From Oscillospiraceae bacterium (GTDB lineage Bacteria > Bacillota > Clostridia > Oscillospirales > Ruminococcaceae): DNA of 64,000 bases. The notes under the pieces were generated by a model, which did not search any database, had not been told where the DNA came from, and saw only the letters and a program-made list of their open reading frames with translations. Shown piece after piece: positions 53,596 to 61,248 of the stretch (position 1 is the stretch's first letter; every line of letters begins with the position of its first letter). The stretch spans positions 28,436 to 92,435 of the forward strand of contig JAFUIS010000017.1 in assembly GCA_017468365.1 (NCBI GenBank), read 5' to 3'. Position numbers and translations under genes: made by a program.

Positions 53596-53737
53596 TAGCA
53601 AAACGGAAAAAACGTTAAAAAAATAACTAATTTTACATCAAAAACGTCAAAAAATTTAAATTTATAAGTTAGAAATGCCTAACGGCATTTGTAAAAGTTG
53701 TTAAAAAATGCAGTTAAAGAGTTAACGATTTTTGGAG

Positions 53738-53770
53738 ATAAAAAAACCGCCTCCGAAAAGGGAGGCGGAA
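53738..53770 (-). terminator. Terminator of the surface-protein gene
   Basis: CCGCCTCC / GGAGGCGG stem (53768-53761 with 53754-53747) then seven T on the minus strand. Confidence 0.85.
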
Positions 53771-53789
53771 TCTTTATGCGCTTTAAAAA

Positions 53790-55649
53790 TTATTCTTCGT
53801 CAAAACCGGTGATTCCGGAAGAGGTGCGTGCGCCGCGGCTGCGAACTTCCTGGAAGCGTCTTTCTTCGTTGCGGCGGTTGATGAGATAAAGTGCAACAAG
53901 AACGCCGATAAGAAGAACTACAACGCCGATGATGATCCATACCCAGAAGGGGATTCCTGCGCCGGCGGATTTTCCTTCACCGACTTCGAACTGAACGAGA
54001 AGAACGGGAGAAAGGGAATCAACGTCGATGGAAGCGGTTGCTGCGGAAGCGCTGGGAACAAGGTTTACTTCAACGATAAGGTCGGGAGCAGCCTGATATG
54101 CGAAAGAGGAAAGTCCGGAAACATCGCGGATAACAAGGCGGTAAACTCCGTCCTCTTCAACAAGTGCTACGTTTGCAACGGCGTTTTTAAAATCGGTTTC
54201 GGGGTTATAAAGATATACGTTTTCGCCGTCGGTCATGTAATATTCGCCTTCGTAATCGTTAAGGGAAGTTACGTGAGCCATGCCGAGAACATAGCTTTCA
54301 TATTCGGAAGAAGAGTTTGCCTGAGTTCCGTTGAGGGTGTAGTTTACGGTGCCTTCGGAAGAATCGTGGTATGCAAGACCGTCAACAAGAAGAGAAAGGT
54401 CAAATGCAGCAAGAGCGTCGCCGGAAGCAATGAATTTTGCGGTGGCGTCGTCGGTTGCGCTGTTGCCGTCAAGAGCGGCTACGCGAAGCTGAGGATTTTC
54501 ACCGATGTCTTCTTTAAGAAGGAACTCGATTCCGGTTACGGGAACATCGCCGGAAATGGTGTAAGCAAGGCTGATGGGTTCAAATACTTCCGGTTCTTCA
54601 ATTACGGGTTCGGAAGAAGTTTCGGAAGAGGTGGATTCGGGAACAGACTCGCTGGTGCTCGGTGCGGAAGATGCGGGAGCGGAAGAAGCGGGTTTGCTGG
54701 AAGCCGGCTTGCTGGAAGCGGGTGCGGAAGACACGCTGGGATCGGTGATGGTGATGTTATAGGTTGCGGTCTTGCCTTTATAAGTTACGGTAATGGTCTG
54801 TCTGTCGGCTTTTTCAAATTTGGTTCCGGCAGCGGGAGAAACGGTGAATCCGGAGGAAACGTCCTCGGTTTTTCCGTCGGATTTGGTAACGGTAAGAACA
54901 AGGCCTTCGGTGGTAAGAGTATCGCCGATTTTATAAGAGGTCTTGGGTTTGGTTTTGATTGCGATGGATTTGATGGCGTTGGGGTCGTTTACAGTAACGC
55001 CTTCGGTGCCGGTCTGCTTCCATTCGGCGGTTGCAGTAAAGCTTTCGCCGATTCCGAAGGTGAAGCCGGGCTGATAAAGGCCGTCATAACCTGCAATTTT
55101 CCAGCCCTGGAACTCGTGGTTTTTGTAAGTAAAGGTGTTTCCGGGAAGGGTTACGACATAGGTTTTGTTTTCTGCGGAATATTTGAAGGTAAGACGAACG
55201 TCTCTTCCTTCGCCTTCACCGGCCTTAAAGGTACCGGTAATGGTGTTGGTATCTTTGCCGGATTCGTTGGTATCGCGCCAGATAGCAACGGCGGTTACAA
55301 CGTACTGGCCGACGTCATTTTTTCTTGCATCGGATTCGCTGAAGGTATATTTGGTGTTGGAATCGTAATATCTTCCGGCGATTGCCCAGCAGTCAAACAT
55401 TTTGGTGCCGTGGGTGAATCCGCATTCGGAAGCGGTACGAAGGGTTGCGCCGCTTTCAATGGAATAGGGGCCGTCGGTATATGCGGAACCTACGCCGCCG
55501 TCACCGTTGTCATAAATAATAGAAAACTGGGTGCCGGTGGGAACAAGTCCGCCGAGAGAAGCTTCTGCCTCAACGCCGAAAAGGGGAACAGCGGTGAACG
55601 CAAGAGCAAGTGCCATAAGCACGGAGAAGATGCGTTTGATGTTTTTCAT
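53790..55649 (-). CDS. Large surface protein with repeat and Ig-like domains
   Basis: 619 residues. The signal peptide ends near FGVEAEA. Two Listeria/Bacteroides-type beta repeats follow (FDCWAIAGRYYDSNTKY, FQGWKIAGYDGLYQPGF). A bacterial Ig-like domain (Big_3 type, YKIGDTLTTEGLVLTVTKSD) comes next, then a Ser/Ala/Pro linker of SSAPASSKPASSKPASS kind, an unassigned region, and a C-terminal membrane helix (VWIIIGVVVLLIGVLVALYL) with a charged tail. No LPxTG, so it is membrane-anchored. ATG is ten bases after GGAGG. Adhesion or glycan binding is possible but unproven. Confidence 0.85.
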   Translation of the reverse strand: MKNIKRIFSVLMALALAFTAVPLFGVEAEASLGGLVPTGTQFSIIYDNGDGGVGSAYTDGPYSIESGATLRTASECGFTHGTKMFDCWAIAGRYYDSNTKYTFSESDARKNDVGQYVVTAVAIWRDTNESGKDTNTITGTFKAGEGEGRDVRLTFKYSAENKTYVVTLPGNTFTYKNHEFQGWKIAGYDGLYQPGFTFGIGESFTATAEWKQTGTEGVTVNDPNAIKSIAIKTKPKTSYKIGDTLTTEGLVLTVTKSDGKTEDVSSGFTVSPAAGTKFEKADRQTITVTYKGKTATYNITITDPSVSSAPASSKPASSKPASSAPASSAPSTSESVPESTSSETSSEPVIEEPEVFEPISLAYTISGDVPVTGIEFLLKEDIGENPQLRVAALDGNSATDDATAKFIASGDALAAFDLSLLVDGLAYHDSSEGTVNYTLNGTQANSSSEYESYVLGMAHVTSLNDYEGEYYMTDGENVYLYNPETDFKNAVANVALVEEDGVYRLVIRDVSGLSSFAYQAAPDLIVEVNLVPSASAATASIDVDSLSPVLLVQFEVGEGKSAGAGIPFWVWIIIGVVVLLIGVLVALYLINRRNEERRFQEVRSRGARTSSGITGFDEE

Positions 55650-55699
55650 TAATGAGAAACCTCCTTGAAATTATAAAAAGATAAATTTCTACAATTAGG

Positions 55700-55728
55700 A
55701 GTATAGCACAAGTGTTTTGATTTGTCAC
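55700..55728 (-). promoter_or_regulatory. Promoter of the surface-protein gene
   Basis: GTGACA (55728-55723), 17-base spacer, TATACT (55705-55700). Confidence 0.65.
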
Positions 55729-55776
55729 ACCTTATTTTTATAAAAAGGCGCAATATGGCGAAATGGAATAAAAGAC

Positions 55777-55805
55777 TTGTAAAGGCGGCGGGATTTTGTT
55801 ATAAT
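55777..55805 (+). promoter_or_regulatory. Promoter of tRNA-Leu
   Basis: TTGTAA (55777-55782), 17-base spacer, TATAAT (55800-55805), 25 bases before the tRNA. Confidence 0.75.
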
Positions 55806-55830
55806 TGACTTCATAAAATACATAAAAAAC

Positions 55831-55915
55831 GCCGCTGTGGTGGAATGGCAGACACAAGGGACTTAAAATCCCTCGCCCTTAAAGCGTACGAGTTCGAGTC
55901 TCGTTAGCGGCACCA
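55831..55915 (+). tRNA. tRNA-Leu (anticodon TAA)
   Basis: Class II tRNA, 85 bases with encoded CCA. Acceptor GCCGCTG pairs TAGCGGC. The anticodon arm is AGGGA-CTTAAAA-TCCCT giving TAA, followed by a long variable arm. The T arm ACGAGTTCGAGTCTCGT has the standard TTCGA loop. This codon (TTA) is rarely used in the surrounding genes. Confidence 0.95.
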
Positions 55916-55955
55916 AACGAAGGGGATTCCCAAAGGAGTCCCCTTCGTTTTTTTA
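55916..55955 (+). terminator. Terminator of tRNA-Leu
   Basis: Stem of ACGAAGGGG / CCCCTTCGT with an inner imperfect extension, followed by TTTTTTT. Confidence 0.85.
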
Positions 55956-55999
55956 AAACGAGGCGAGAACGACGTTCGATAAGTGATGACCCGTGAACG

Positions 56000-56026
56000 C
56001 GAGCCGAAGTCTCGTCAGCGGCACCA
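56000..56026 (+). pseudogene. Degenerate copy of the tRNA-Leu 3' end
   Basis: CGAAGTCTCGTCAGCGGCAC plus CA (56005-56026) matches the tRNA's T-arm, acceptor strand and CCA with two changes. The 5' two thirds of a tRNA are missing. A second terminator like the first follows at once, so the duplication covered tRNA end plus terminator. Confidence 0.65.
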
Positions 56027-56064
56027 AACAAAGGGGATCTCTCCGGAGATTCCCTTTGTTTTTG
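56027..56064 (+). terminator. Second, duplicated-type terminator
   Basis: AACAAAGGGGATCTC / GAGATTCCCTTTGTT imperfect stem followed by T-run. It parallels the tRNA-Leu terminator in position and sequence. Confidence 0.75.
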
Positions 56065-56091
56065 AGCACGGGGATTTCTCCCGTGCTCAAA
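56061..56091. repeat. Hairpin of paired TGAGCAC motifs
   Basis: 12-base stem TTTGAGCACGGG / CCCGTGCTCAAA (56061-56072 with 56080-56091). No T-run follows on the plus strand. It lies after two terminators, so it has no gene left to terminate. Confidence 0.7.
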
Positions 56092-56130
56092 GCCTGAAAA
56101 GCCGTGCTCGTTTGTTCGCAAAAGCGACAT

Positions 56131-56159
56131 TTGACTTTGGCAAAAATTGATAATATAAT
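56131..56159 (+). promoter_or_regulatory. Promoter of the MATE exporter gene
   Basis: TTGACT (56131-56136), 17-base spacer, TATAAT (56154-56159). Confidence 0.75.
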
Positions 56160-56197
56160 GTTTAAGGTTTTTGATTTTTTTGAAGGGAGCTGTTTTT

Positions 56198-57559
56198 TTG
56201 GCCGCAGAAAGTTCCGCAAAACGAATAGATATGACCAAAGGTCCTATCTGGAAATGCATGATAAGTTTTGCGATACCGGTTTTTATCGGACATCTTTTTC
56301 AGCAACTTTATAATACTGCCGACAGCATCATCGTCGGTAACTTCGTAGGAAAAGAAGCTCTTGCCGCAGTTGCCAGCAGCGGAAACCTTATCTTTATGAT
56401 GACCGGTTTTTTCATGGGACTTTGCATGGGTGCCGGCGTTATCATAAGCCGCTATCTCGGCGCAAAAGACTATGACAAAATGAGAAGGGCCATCCACACT
56501 GCGGTGGCTTTTGCTCTTTGCTGCGGAATAACCCTTTCGGTGCTCGGTCTTTGGCTTGCACCAAAGCTTCTTATTCTGATGAAAACGCCGGAAAACGTTC
56601 TTCCCCTTTCGACGGCCTATTTCCGGATATATTTCTTCGGAAGCTTTTTCAGCCTTACTTATAATGTCTGCGCCGGTATTTTGCAGGCGGTGGGCGATTC
56701 GAAAAACCCGCTCAAATTCCTTATTCTTTCTTCGGTAACGAACGTCGTTCTCGACCTTCTTTTTGTTGGGGTTTTTGATTTTGGCGTTGCCGGAGCCGCG
56801 GTAGCGACCGTAATAAGCCAGATGCTCAGCGCGTTCCTCGGTTTCAGAAAACTTATCAGAAGCGAGGGCCACTATCAGCTCCATATCAAGGAAATCAGGT
56901 TCGACTTCGAACTTCTTAAAGAGATCCTTCACCAGGGAATCCCCTCGGGAATTCAGAACTCCATTATCTCCATTGCCAACGTTGTCGTTCAGTCCAACAT
57001 CAACGCTTTCGGCGACGACGCAATGGCGGGCTGCGGTTCCTATTCCAAAATCGAAGGATTCATCTTCATTCCGATAATGTCCTTTGCCATGGCGATAACG
57101 ACTTTTATCGGTCAGAACCTCGGTGCCGGTGAACACGAACGCGCGCTCAAAGGTTCCCGCTTCGGAATTCTCGGTTCGATGATTTCGGCGGAAATTCTGG
57201 GCGTTATTCTCTGGTTCATCTGCCCATGGGTAATTCCGCTTTTCAACGATGACCCGGCGGTGGTCGCAATCGGCGTTAACCAGATGAGGACCGAATCCCT
57301 TTTCTTCTTTGCTCTTGCCTTTGCCCATGCGGTTTCCGCGGTAATGCGCGGTTCCGGAAGAGCAAAAATGCCCATGTATACCATGCTTCTTTGCTGGTGC
57401 ATCCTTCGAGTGACCTATATCACCGTTGCGGTGCGTTTCTTCCCGGTAATAAACACCGTTTACTGGGCGTATCCCATAACATGGCTTCTCAGCTGCGTTA
57501 TCTTCCTTGTCTATTACCTCAAAGCGGACTGGATACATACTTTCGATTATCGCGGATAA
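56198..57559 (+). CDS. MATE-family efflux transporter
   Basis: 453 residues, 12 membrane helices in two MatE repeats. The N-terminus reads MTKGPIWKCMISFAIPVFIG and LFQQLYNTADSIIVGNFVG, a standard opening for NorM/DinF-like clostridial pumps. The second repeat has LHQGIPSGIQNSIISIAN and FIGQNLGAGEHERALKG. Likely exports cationic compounds using Na+ or H+. The TTG 56198 is eight bases after GGGAG; ATGs further down would cut helix 1. Confidence 0.93.
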   Translation: MAAESSAKRIDMTKGPIWKCMISFAIPVFIGHLFQQLYNTADSIIVGNFVGKEALAAVASSGNLIFMMTGFFMGLCMGAGVIISRYLGAKDYDKMRRAIHTAVAFALCCGITLSVLGLWLAPKLLILMKTPENVLPLSTAYFRIYFFGSFFSLTYNVCAGILQAVGDSKNPLKFLILSSVTNVVLDLLFVGVFDFGVAGAAVATVISQMLSAFLGFRKLIRSEGHYQLHIKEIRFDFELLKEILHQGIPSGIQNSIISIANVVVQSNINAFGDDAMAGCGSYSKIEGFIFIPIMSFAMAITTFIGQNLGAGEHERALKGSRFGILGSMISAEILGVILWFICPWVIPLFNDDPAVVAIGVNQMRTESLFFFALAFAHAVSAVMRGSGRAKMPMYTMLLCWCILRVTYITVAVRFFPVINTVYWAYPITWLLSCVIFLVYYLKADWIHTFDYRG

Positions 57560-57561
57560 AA

Positions 57562-57594
57562 TAAAAAAGGCGGCTTTAAAGCCGCCTTTTTGTT
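57562..57594 (+). terminator. Terminator of the MATE exporter gene
   Basis: AAGGCGGC / GCCGCCTT stem (57567-57574 with 57581-57588), then TTTG. Confidence 0.8.
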
Positions 57595-57685
57595 ATTCCG
57601 GTGGGGAATCTTTACATTTTATTAACTACTTTGGCACAAAAAAGGTGTAAAATATTCGAAGATGTATTAAAAGGGGGAATCCCGC

Positions 57686-58546
57686 TTGTTCGGATATATA
57701 AAGCCCTACCGCCCGGAACTTAAGATCCGCGAAGCGGAGGAATACCGCGCGGTCTATTGCGGACTTTGCAGGGAACTTGGAAAAAGCTACGGCATTTTTG
57801 CAAGAATGACCCTCAGCTATGACTTTGCGTTCATGGCAATGTTCATGATGTCCGCAAACGGCGAAATCTGTCCCTCCTTTGAAAATTGCCGCTGCATGGC
57901 GCATCCTTTTAAAAAACAGTGCCGATGCCTTGAAAACCGCGCCATAAGCCTTTCGGCAAAGGCCGCGATGATACTGACCTATTACAAGATAAAAGATGAT
58001 ATCAAAGACAAAGGCTTCTTTAAAAAAATCGCCGGAGCTTTGCTTTTGCCTTTTGCTTCTTCCGCAAGAAAAAAAGCGCTTGCCACCGGTGAAGAAGCGC
58101 AGAAAATCGACCTTGCCGCAAAAAAGATGACCGAAGAACAAAGCGCGCTCGAAAGCGAAAAATGTTCCCTTCCGGATAAAGCCGCACAGCCTACCGCAAA
58201 ATTCCTTGAAGAACTTATGGCGCTTTGCGCAAAGGGCGACGAAAGAATTTTCCGCCGCTTCGGCTATCTTCTGGGAAGATACATCTATCTTTGTGATGCC
58301 CTTGACGACCTTGAGGACGACAGAAAAAAGGGAAATTATAACCCTTTCATTTTTGCAAACGAAAACGCAAAGGAAGAAGCAAAAGCCGCCCTTAACCTTA
58401 CAACGGCGGAACTGGGCGACGATATTTCGCTTTTTGAACTTGACAGATACAAAGAAACAGTGGAAAATATAGTCTGTATGGGACTTCGCAGCGAAGTTCG
58501 AAGAATAACCGAAAAAGGGGGAGAAGAAAACGGAAAATCCTTATAA
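57686..58546 (+). CDS. DUF5685 family protein
   Basis: 286 residues. MFGYIKPYRPELKIREAEEY and AVYCGLCRELGKSYG mark DUF5685. It is rich in cysteines (CPSFENCRC, QCRCLEN) that could bind metal, then mostly helical with LGRYIYLCDALDDLEDDRKK, a D-D-x-x-D-D pattern reminiscent of all-helical enzymes. Function unknown. The TTG 57686 is eight bases after GGGGG. The next gene's start lies inside its last codons. Confidence 0.85.
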   Translation: MFGYIKPYRPELKIREAEEYRAVYCGLCRELGKSYGIFARMTLSYDFAFMAMFMMSANGEICPSFENCRCMAHPFKKQCRCLENRAISLSAKAAMILTYYKIKDDIKDKGFFKKIAGALLLPFASSARKKALATGEEAQKIDLAAKKMTEEQSALESEKCSLPDKAAQPTAKFLEELMALCAKGDERIFRRFGYLLGRYIYLCDALDDLEDDRKKGNYNPFIFANENAKEEAKAALNLTTAELGDDISLFELDRYKETVENIVCMGLRSEVRRITEKGGEENGKSL

Positions 58547-59189
58547 AGTCCTTGGCGTTTCCGAAAGTGCCACCGATGAAGAAGTAAAAAAAGCTTACCG
58601 CGACCTTGTAAGAAAATATCACCCGGATAAGTACGTGGACAACCCTCTTGCGGATATCGCTGCGGAAAAAATGAAAGAGATAAACGCCGCCTATGAACAG
58701 ATACAAAAAGACCGCAAGGCGGGAAAGACCTCTTACGGAAACACGGGTTACGGCGGAGCCTACGCAGGTTATAATAGTTACGGCGGAAACGGTTACGGCG
58801 GAAACTATTCCGGAAACAGCCAGTTTGCGGATATCCGCAGACTTATCCAGCAAAACCGCATTGCGGAAGCAGAAGAGCTTCTTGACGGAGTTCCGGAATA
58901 TAGCCGCAACGCCGAGTGGTACTTCCTTAAAGGAAGCATCTATTACAGACGCGGTTGGCTCAGCGAAGCTTCAAGATGCTTCCAGCGGGCTTATCAGATG
59001 GAACCGGGAAACCAGGAATATGCTGCCGCTTATCAGCGAATGGCTTACCAGCAGCAATACGGTTCTTCCCCGGGAAGAACAAGCGGAACGCAGATCTACG
59101 GCTGTCCCTGCGATTGCTGCGATTGCTGCACAACGCTTATGTGTATGGACTGCATCGGCGATTGTCTTTGCGGAAACGGCTGCTGCTGA
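58530..59189 (+). CDS. J-domain protein with Cys-rich tail, non-canonical start
   Basis: About 219 residues. The J domain reads ENPYKVLGVSESATDEEVKK and RKYHPDKY (HPD intact), then a Gly/Tyr/Asn-rich repeat region (NGYGGNYSGN), a TPR-like segment (AEWYFLKGSIYYRRGWLSEA) and a Cys-rich end (CPCDCCDCC, CIGDCLCGNGCC). The frame is open only from a stop at 58506-58508, and no ATG, GTG or TTG occurs before the J domain. GGAG at 58520-58523 is six bases from ACG 58530, the best start. A GTG at 58635 would delete the J domain. Overlaps DUF5685 by 17 bases. Confidence 0.8.
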   Translation, partial: TENPYKVLGVSESATDEEVKKAYRDLVRKYHPDKYVDNPLADIAAEKMKEINAAYEQIQKDRKAGKTSYGNTGYGGAYAGYNSYGGNGYGGNYSGNSQFADIRRLIQQNRIAEAEELLDGVPEYSRNAEWYFLKGSIYYRRGWLSEASRCFQRAYQMEPGNQEYAAAYQRMAYQQQYGSSPGRTSGTQIYGCPCDCCDCCTTLMCMDCIGDCLCGNGCC

Positions 59190-59227
59190 TTTTTTGGCAA
59201 AAAAATTAAAGGAAAGGAGAAACGCAT

Positions 59228-59773
59228 ATGACCAAAAAAAGCCAGAAAGTGGCGCTTTGCGGAATGATAGCCGCGCTTTGCACCCTTTTGATGTTCATGA
59301 CCGGCGTTTTTCCTTTTGCAACCTATGCGATGCCCTGTCTTGCGGGACTTTTGATGGTCACCGTTGCGGTGGAAACCGGCGCAAGCTGGGGATTCACCCT
59401 CTATGCGGCGGTTTCCATCCTTTCGATGATTCTCACCCCGGATAAAGAAGCAATGCTCATGTTCGTAATGTTCTTCGGGCATTACCCCATAACGAAATTC
59501 TGGCTTGAAAAAATAAAATTCAAACCTCTTTCGATGCTTTTAAAAGTCATCGTTTTCAATGCCTGTATCGTTGCGGCATACGTCATAATCATCTTCGTTT
59601 TCCAGATGCCCGATATCCTTACGGAATTCGGCGATTTCGGAAAATATTCGGTGGTGATACTTCTCGCTTTGGGCAACGCGCTTTTCTTCGTTTTCGATTT
59701 TGCCCTTACCCAGATAATGAACGTTTACGTTTATGTTTTCCGCCCGAAGTTTTTAAGACGAAGCGCAAAATAA
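59228..59773 (+). CDS. Multispanning membrane protein, possible ECF transporter S component
   Basis: 181 residues, about five to six helices. ALCGMIAALCTLLMFMTGVF and PFATYAMPCLAGLLMVTVAV resemble S-component (substrate-binding) proteins of ECF vitamin transporters, but no substrate motif was recognised. ATG follows GAAAGGAG, 38 bases after the J-domain gene. Ends at a strong terminator. Confidence 0.75.
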   Translation: MTKKSQKVALCGMIAALCTLLMFMTGVFPFATYAMPCLAGLLMVTVAVETGASWGFTLYAAVSILSMILTPDKEAMLMFVMFFGHYPITKFWLEKIKFKPLSMLLKVIVFNACIVAAYVIIIFVFQMPDILTEFGDFGKYSVVILLALGNALFFVFDFALTQIMNVYVYVFRPKFLRRSAK

Positions 59774-59775
59774 AA

Positions 59776-59812
59776 ACAAAAAAAGCACCGCATCTGCGGT
59801 GCTTTTATTTTT
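59776..59812. terminator. Bidirectional terminator after the membrane-protein gene
   Basis: AAGCACCGCA / TGCGGTGCTT stem (59783-59792 with 59795-59804) with A and T runs on both sides. Confidence 0.85.
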
Positions 59813-59818
59813 TTGATA

Positions 59819-60052
59819 TCAAAGAAGGCTGTCTCTTCTGCAGGGAGAAGTTACCTTCGGCTTTTCCTCAACTTTTGCGGAGCTCTGGAGTTCCTCGAGC
59901 ATTTTTTCGGAAAGCGGGATAGCCTTGTGGCATCTGGGGCAAAGATAGGTAGAGCGGTTATATCCGGCGGGAATGATCACGGGTTTTCCGCAATAGGGGC
60001 AAAAAACTTCAAGACCCTCGTTTTCATCATCGTCCTGGAGGTAGATAGACAT
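59819..60052 (-). CDS. Small zinc-ribbon protein
   Basis: 77 residues. One zinc ribbon, FCPYCGKPVIIPAGYNRSTY followed by LCPRCHKAIPL (C-x2-C twice), then a helical and basic tail. Family not identified. ATG is seven bases after AGGTGG. Confidence 0.75.
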   Translation of the reverse strand: MSIYLQDDDENEGLEVFCPYCGKPVIIPAGYNRSTYLCPRCHKAIPLSEKMLEELQSSAKVEEKPKVTSPCRRDSLL

Positions 60053-60088
60053 ATTTTAACCACCTTTCATAATTTACATTACATGGTC

Positions 60089-60117
60089 AGTATATCATAA
60101 GGAGCGGCGGTATGCAA
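60089..60117 (-). promoter_or_regulatory. Promoter of the small zinc-ribbon gene
   Basis: TTGCAT (60117-60112), 17-base spacer, TATACT (60094-60089), overlapping the 3' end of the DUF3810 gene. Confidence 0.6.
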
Positions 60118-61207
60118 GAAGCAAATCAACCATTTTTCCGTAGCTTCTCACTCCGTCTTTCTGGTCGTTGAGTTTAAGATAGGTGTCGTTGACCGCGTTT
60201 GAAACCTCGGCAACTTTCGTATCGTGGGCGTCGATATAGGCGTTTTGCGCCCTCATATCCGCGTCGAGATAGGGGGGATATTTTATCCGCAGTTCGTACC
60301 AGAGTTCATAATCCGCGGAATAAAGCGCGTTCATGGAGTGAAGAAGCGCAAAAGCCGTTCCGCTGTAACGGAAATAATCGTCGTCGCTTCTTATGCAGGC
60401 GAGATAGGCGATAAAATTCGCTTCCGACTCGTTCATGAATCCCCGAAGGTGGCTTTGTTCGTGCATCATGGTGGCGCCTTTAAGAAAATCGGGACCCGCG
60501 GTGTTTACGTTTGCTTCAAAAGTATAGGGCGAATAGACCCCGGAAATTTTAAGGTAAGCCATGGCTTCAGAAAAGAACACCGGTTTCGGCGTGCCGAATT
60601 TTCCGAATCCCATTTCCATAAAATCATAGCCGGCGGCAAAGTTTTCAAAATTTTCCTTTGCGCGCCGCGCCATATTAAAATCGGTCGGAGCAAAAACCGT
60701 TTCGCCGCTTTCTTTGTGGAGAAGGTTTTCGCCGTAAACGGCAGCTTCATCAAGAAGAAAAGCGCAAAGGTCATAAAGTTCCTCCGCGGAAGAATCCCTT
60801 GTTTCAAGACCGGTTTTTTCGGAAAAGCCTTCGCGGTAATAGTTCGTTCCGCTGAAAACCGCAAAAAGAAAAAATATCACGCAGGCTATGGAAACAATGT
60901 TTTTGAGCACGGAACAAAAATATTTGAGCACGGCAGATTTGCCTTCTTTTGCTTTGAGCACCAACCGGATCACCCATTCGGCAAGAAGCAAAACCGCCGA
61001 AAGTATTCCGGCTTCCATAAGCGAAAAAGGAAGGATTCCGGTGACGCTTCCGAAAATTCCGCCGAGGTTCTTATAGATTGCTTCGTAATACCAATCCGCA
61101 AAGCCGGAAACAAACCTTGCCGATGCCAAAAGGGCAAAGCCAAAGGGCAAAAGCAGCAGAAAATAAAAAAACGGCGTTTTTAAAAAATCTTTGATTTTTG
61201 TTTTCAT
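60095..61207 (-). CDS. DUF3810 membrane metallopeptidase-like protein
   Basis: 370 residues. Three N-terminal membrane helices (FFYFLLLLPFGFALLASAR, the LMEAGILSAVLLLAEWVI region, IVSIACVIFFLFAVF). The extracytoplasmic domain holds an HExxH site, KGATMMHEQSHLRGFMNE, followed by NESEANFIAYLAC with a likely third ligand Glu, so zinc protease activity is plausible. Three TGAGCAC copies fall between 60904 and 60962, in the third-helix region. Probably cotranscribed with the dipeptidase upstream. Confidence 0.85.
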   Translation of the reverse strand: MKTKIKDFLKTPFFYFLLLLPFGFALLASARFVSGFADWYYEAIYKNLGGIFGSVTGILPFSLMEAGILSAVLLLAEWVIRLVLKAKEGKSAVLKYFCSVLKNIVSIACVIFFLFAVFSGTNYYREGFSEKTGLETRDSSAEELYDLCAFLLDEAAVYGENLLHKESGETVFAPTDFNMARRAKENFENFAAGYDFMEMGFGKFGTPKPVFFSEAMAYLKISGVYSPYTFEANVNTAGPDFLKGATMMHEQSHLRGFMNESEANFIAYLACIRSDDDYFRYSGTAFALLHSMNALYSADYELWYELRIKYPPYLDADMRAQNAYIDAHDTKVAEVSNAVNDTYLKLNDQKDGVRSYGKMVDLLLAYRRSL

Positions 61208-61215
61208 ATCATAAA

Positions 61216-61248
61216 ATTCAGGGCGGAAAAAATTCCGCCCGCTTTTTT
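61216..61248. terminator. Hairpin between the dipeptidase and DUF3810 genes
   Basis: GGGCGGAA / TTCCGCCC stem (61221-61228 with 61233-61240). A good T-run lies only on the plus side, where no gene ends. On the minus strand the stem is followed by TGAATTTTA, so termination there may be partial. Confidence 0.45.

Noticed and set aside
53690-53735. Possible Rex operator near TTGTTAAAAAATGCAGTTAA
   Set aside because: The arms do not form the TTGTTAAnnnnTTAACAA palindrome; the GTTAA copies are direct repeats, and the site is over 90 bases upstream of the hydrogenase promoter.
55879-56259. Minus-strand frames over the tRNA-Leu region
   Set aside because: They read through the tRNA, both terminators and a hairpin; the predicted peptides repeat because the DNA repeats.
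58511-58540. Programmed +1 frameshift joining DUF5685 to the J-domain protein
   Set aside because: A G-run is present, but a separate ribosome site just before ACG explains the second gene more simply. Mentioned as an alternative only.
61216-61248. Plus-strand terminator
   Set aside because: The T-run is good on the plus strand but no plus-strand gene ends nearby, so it was kept only as a weak unoriented hairpin.
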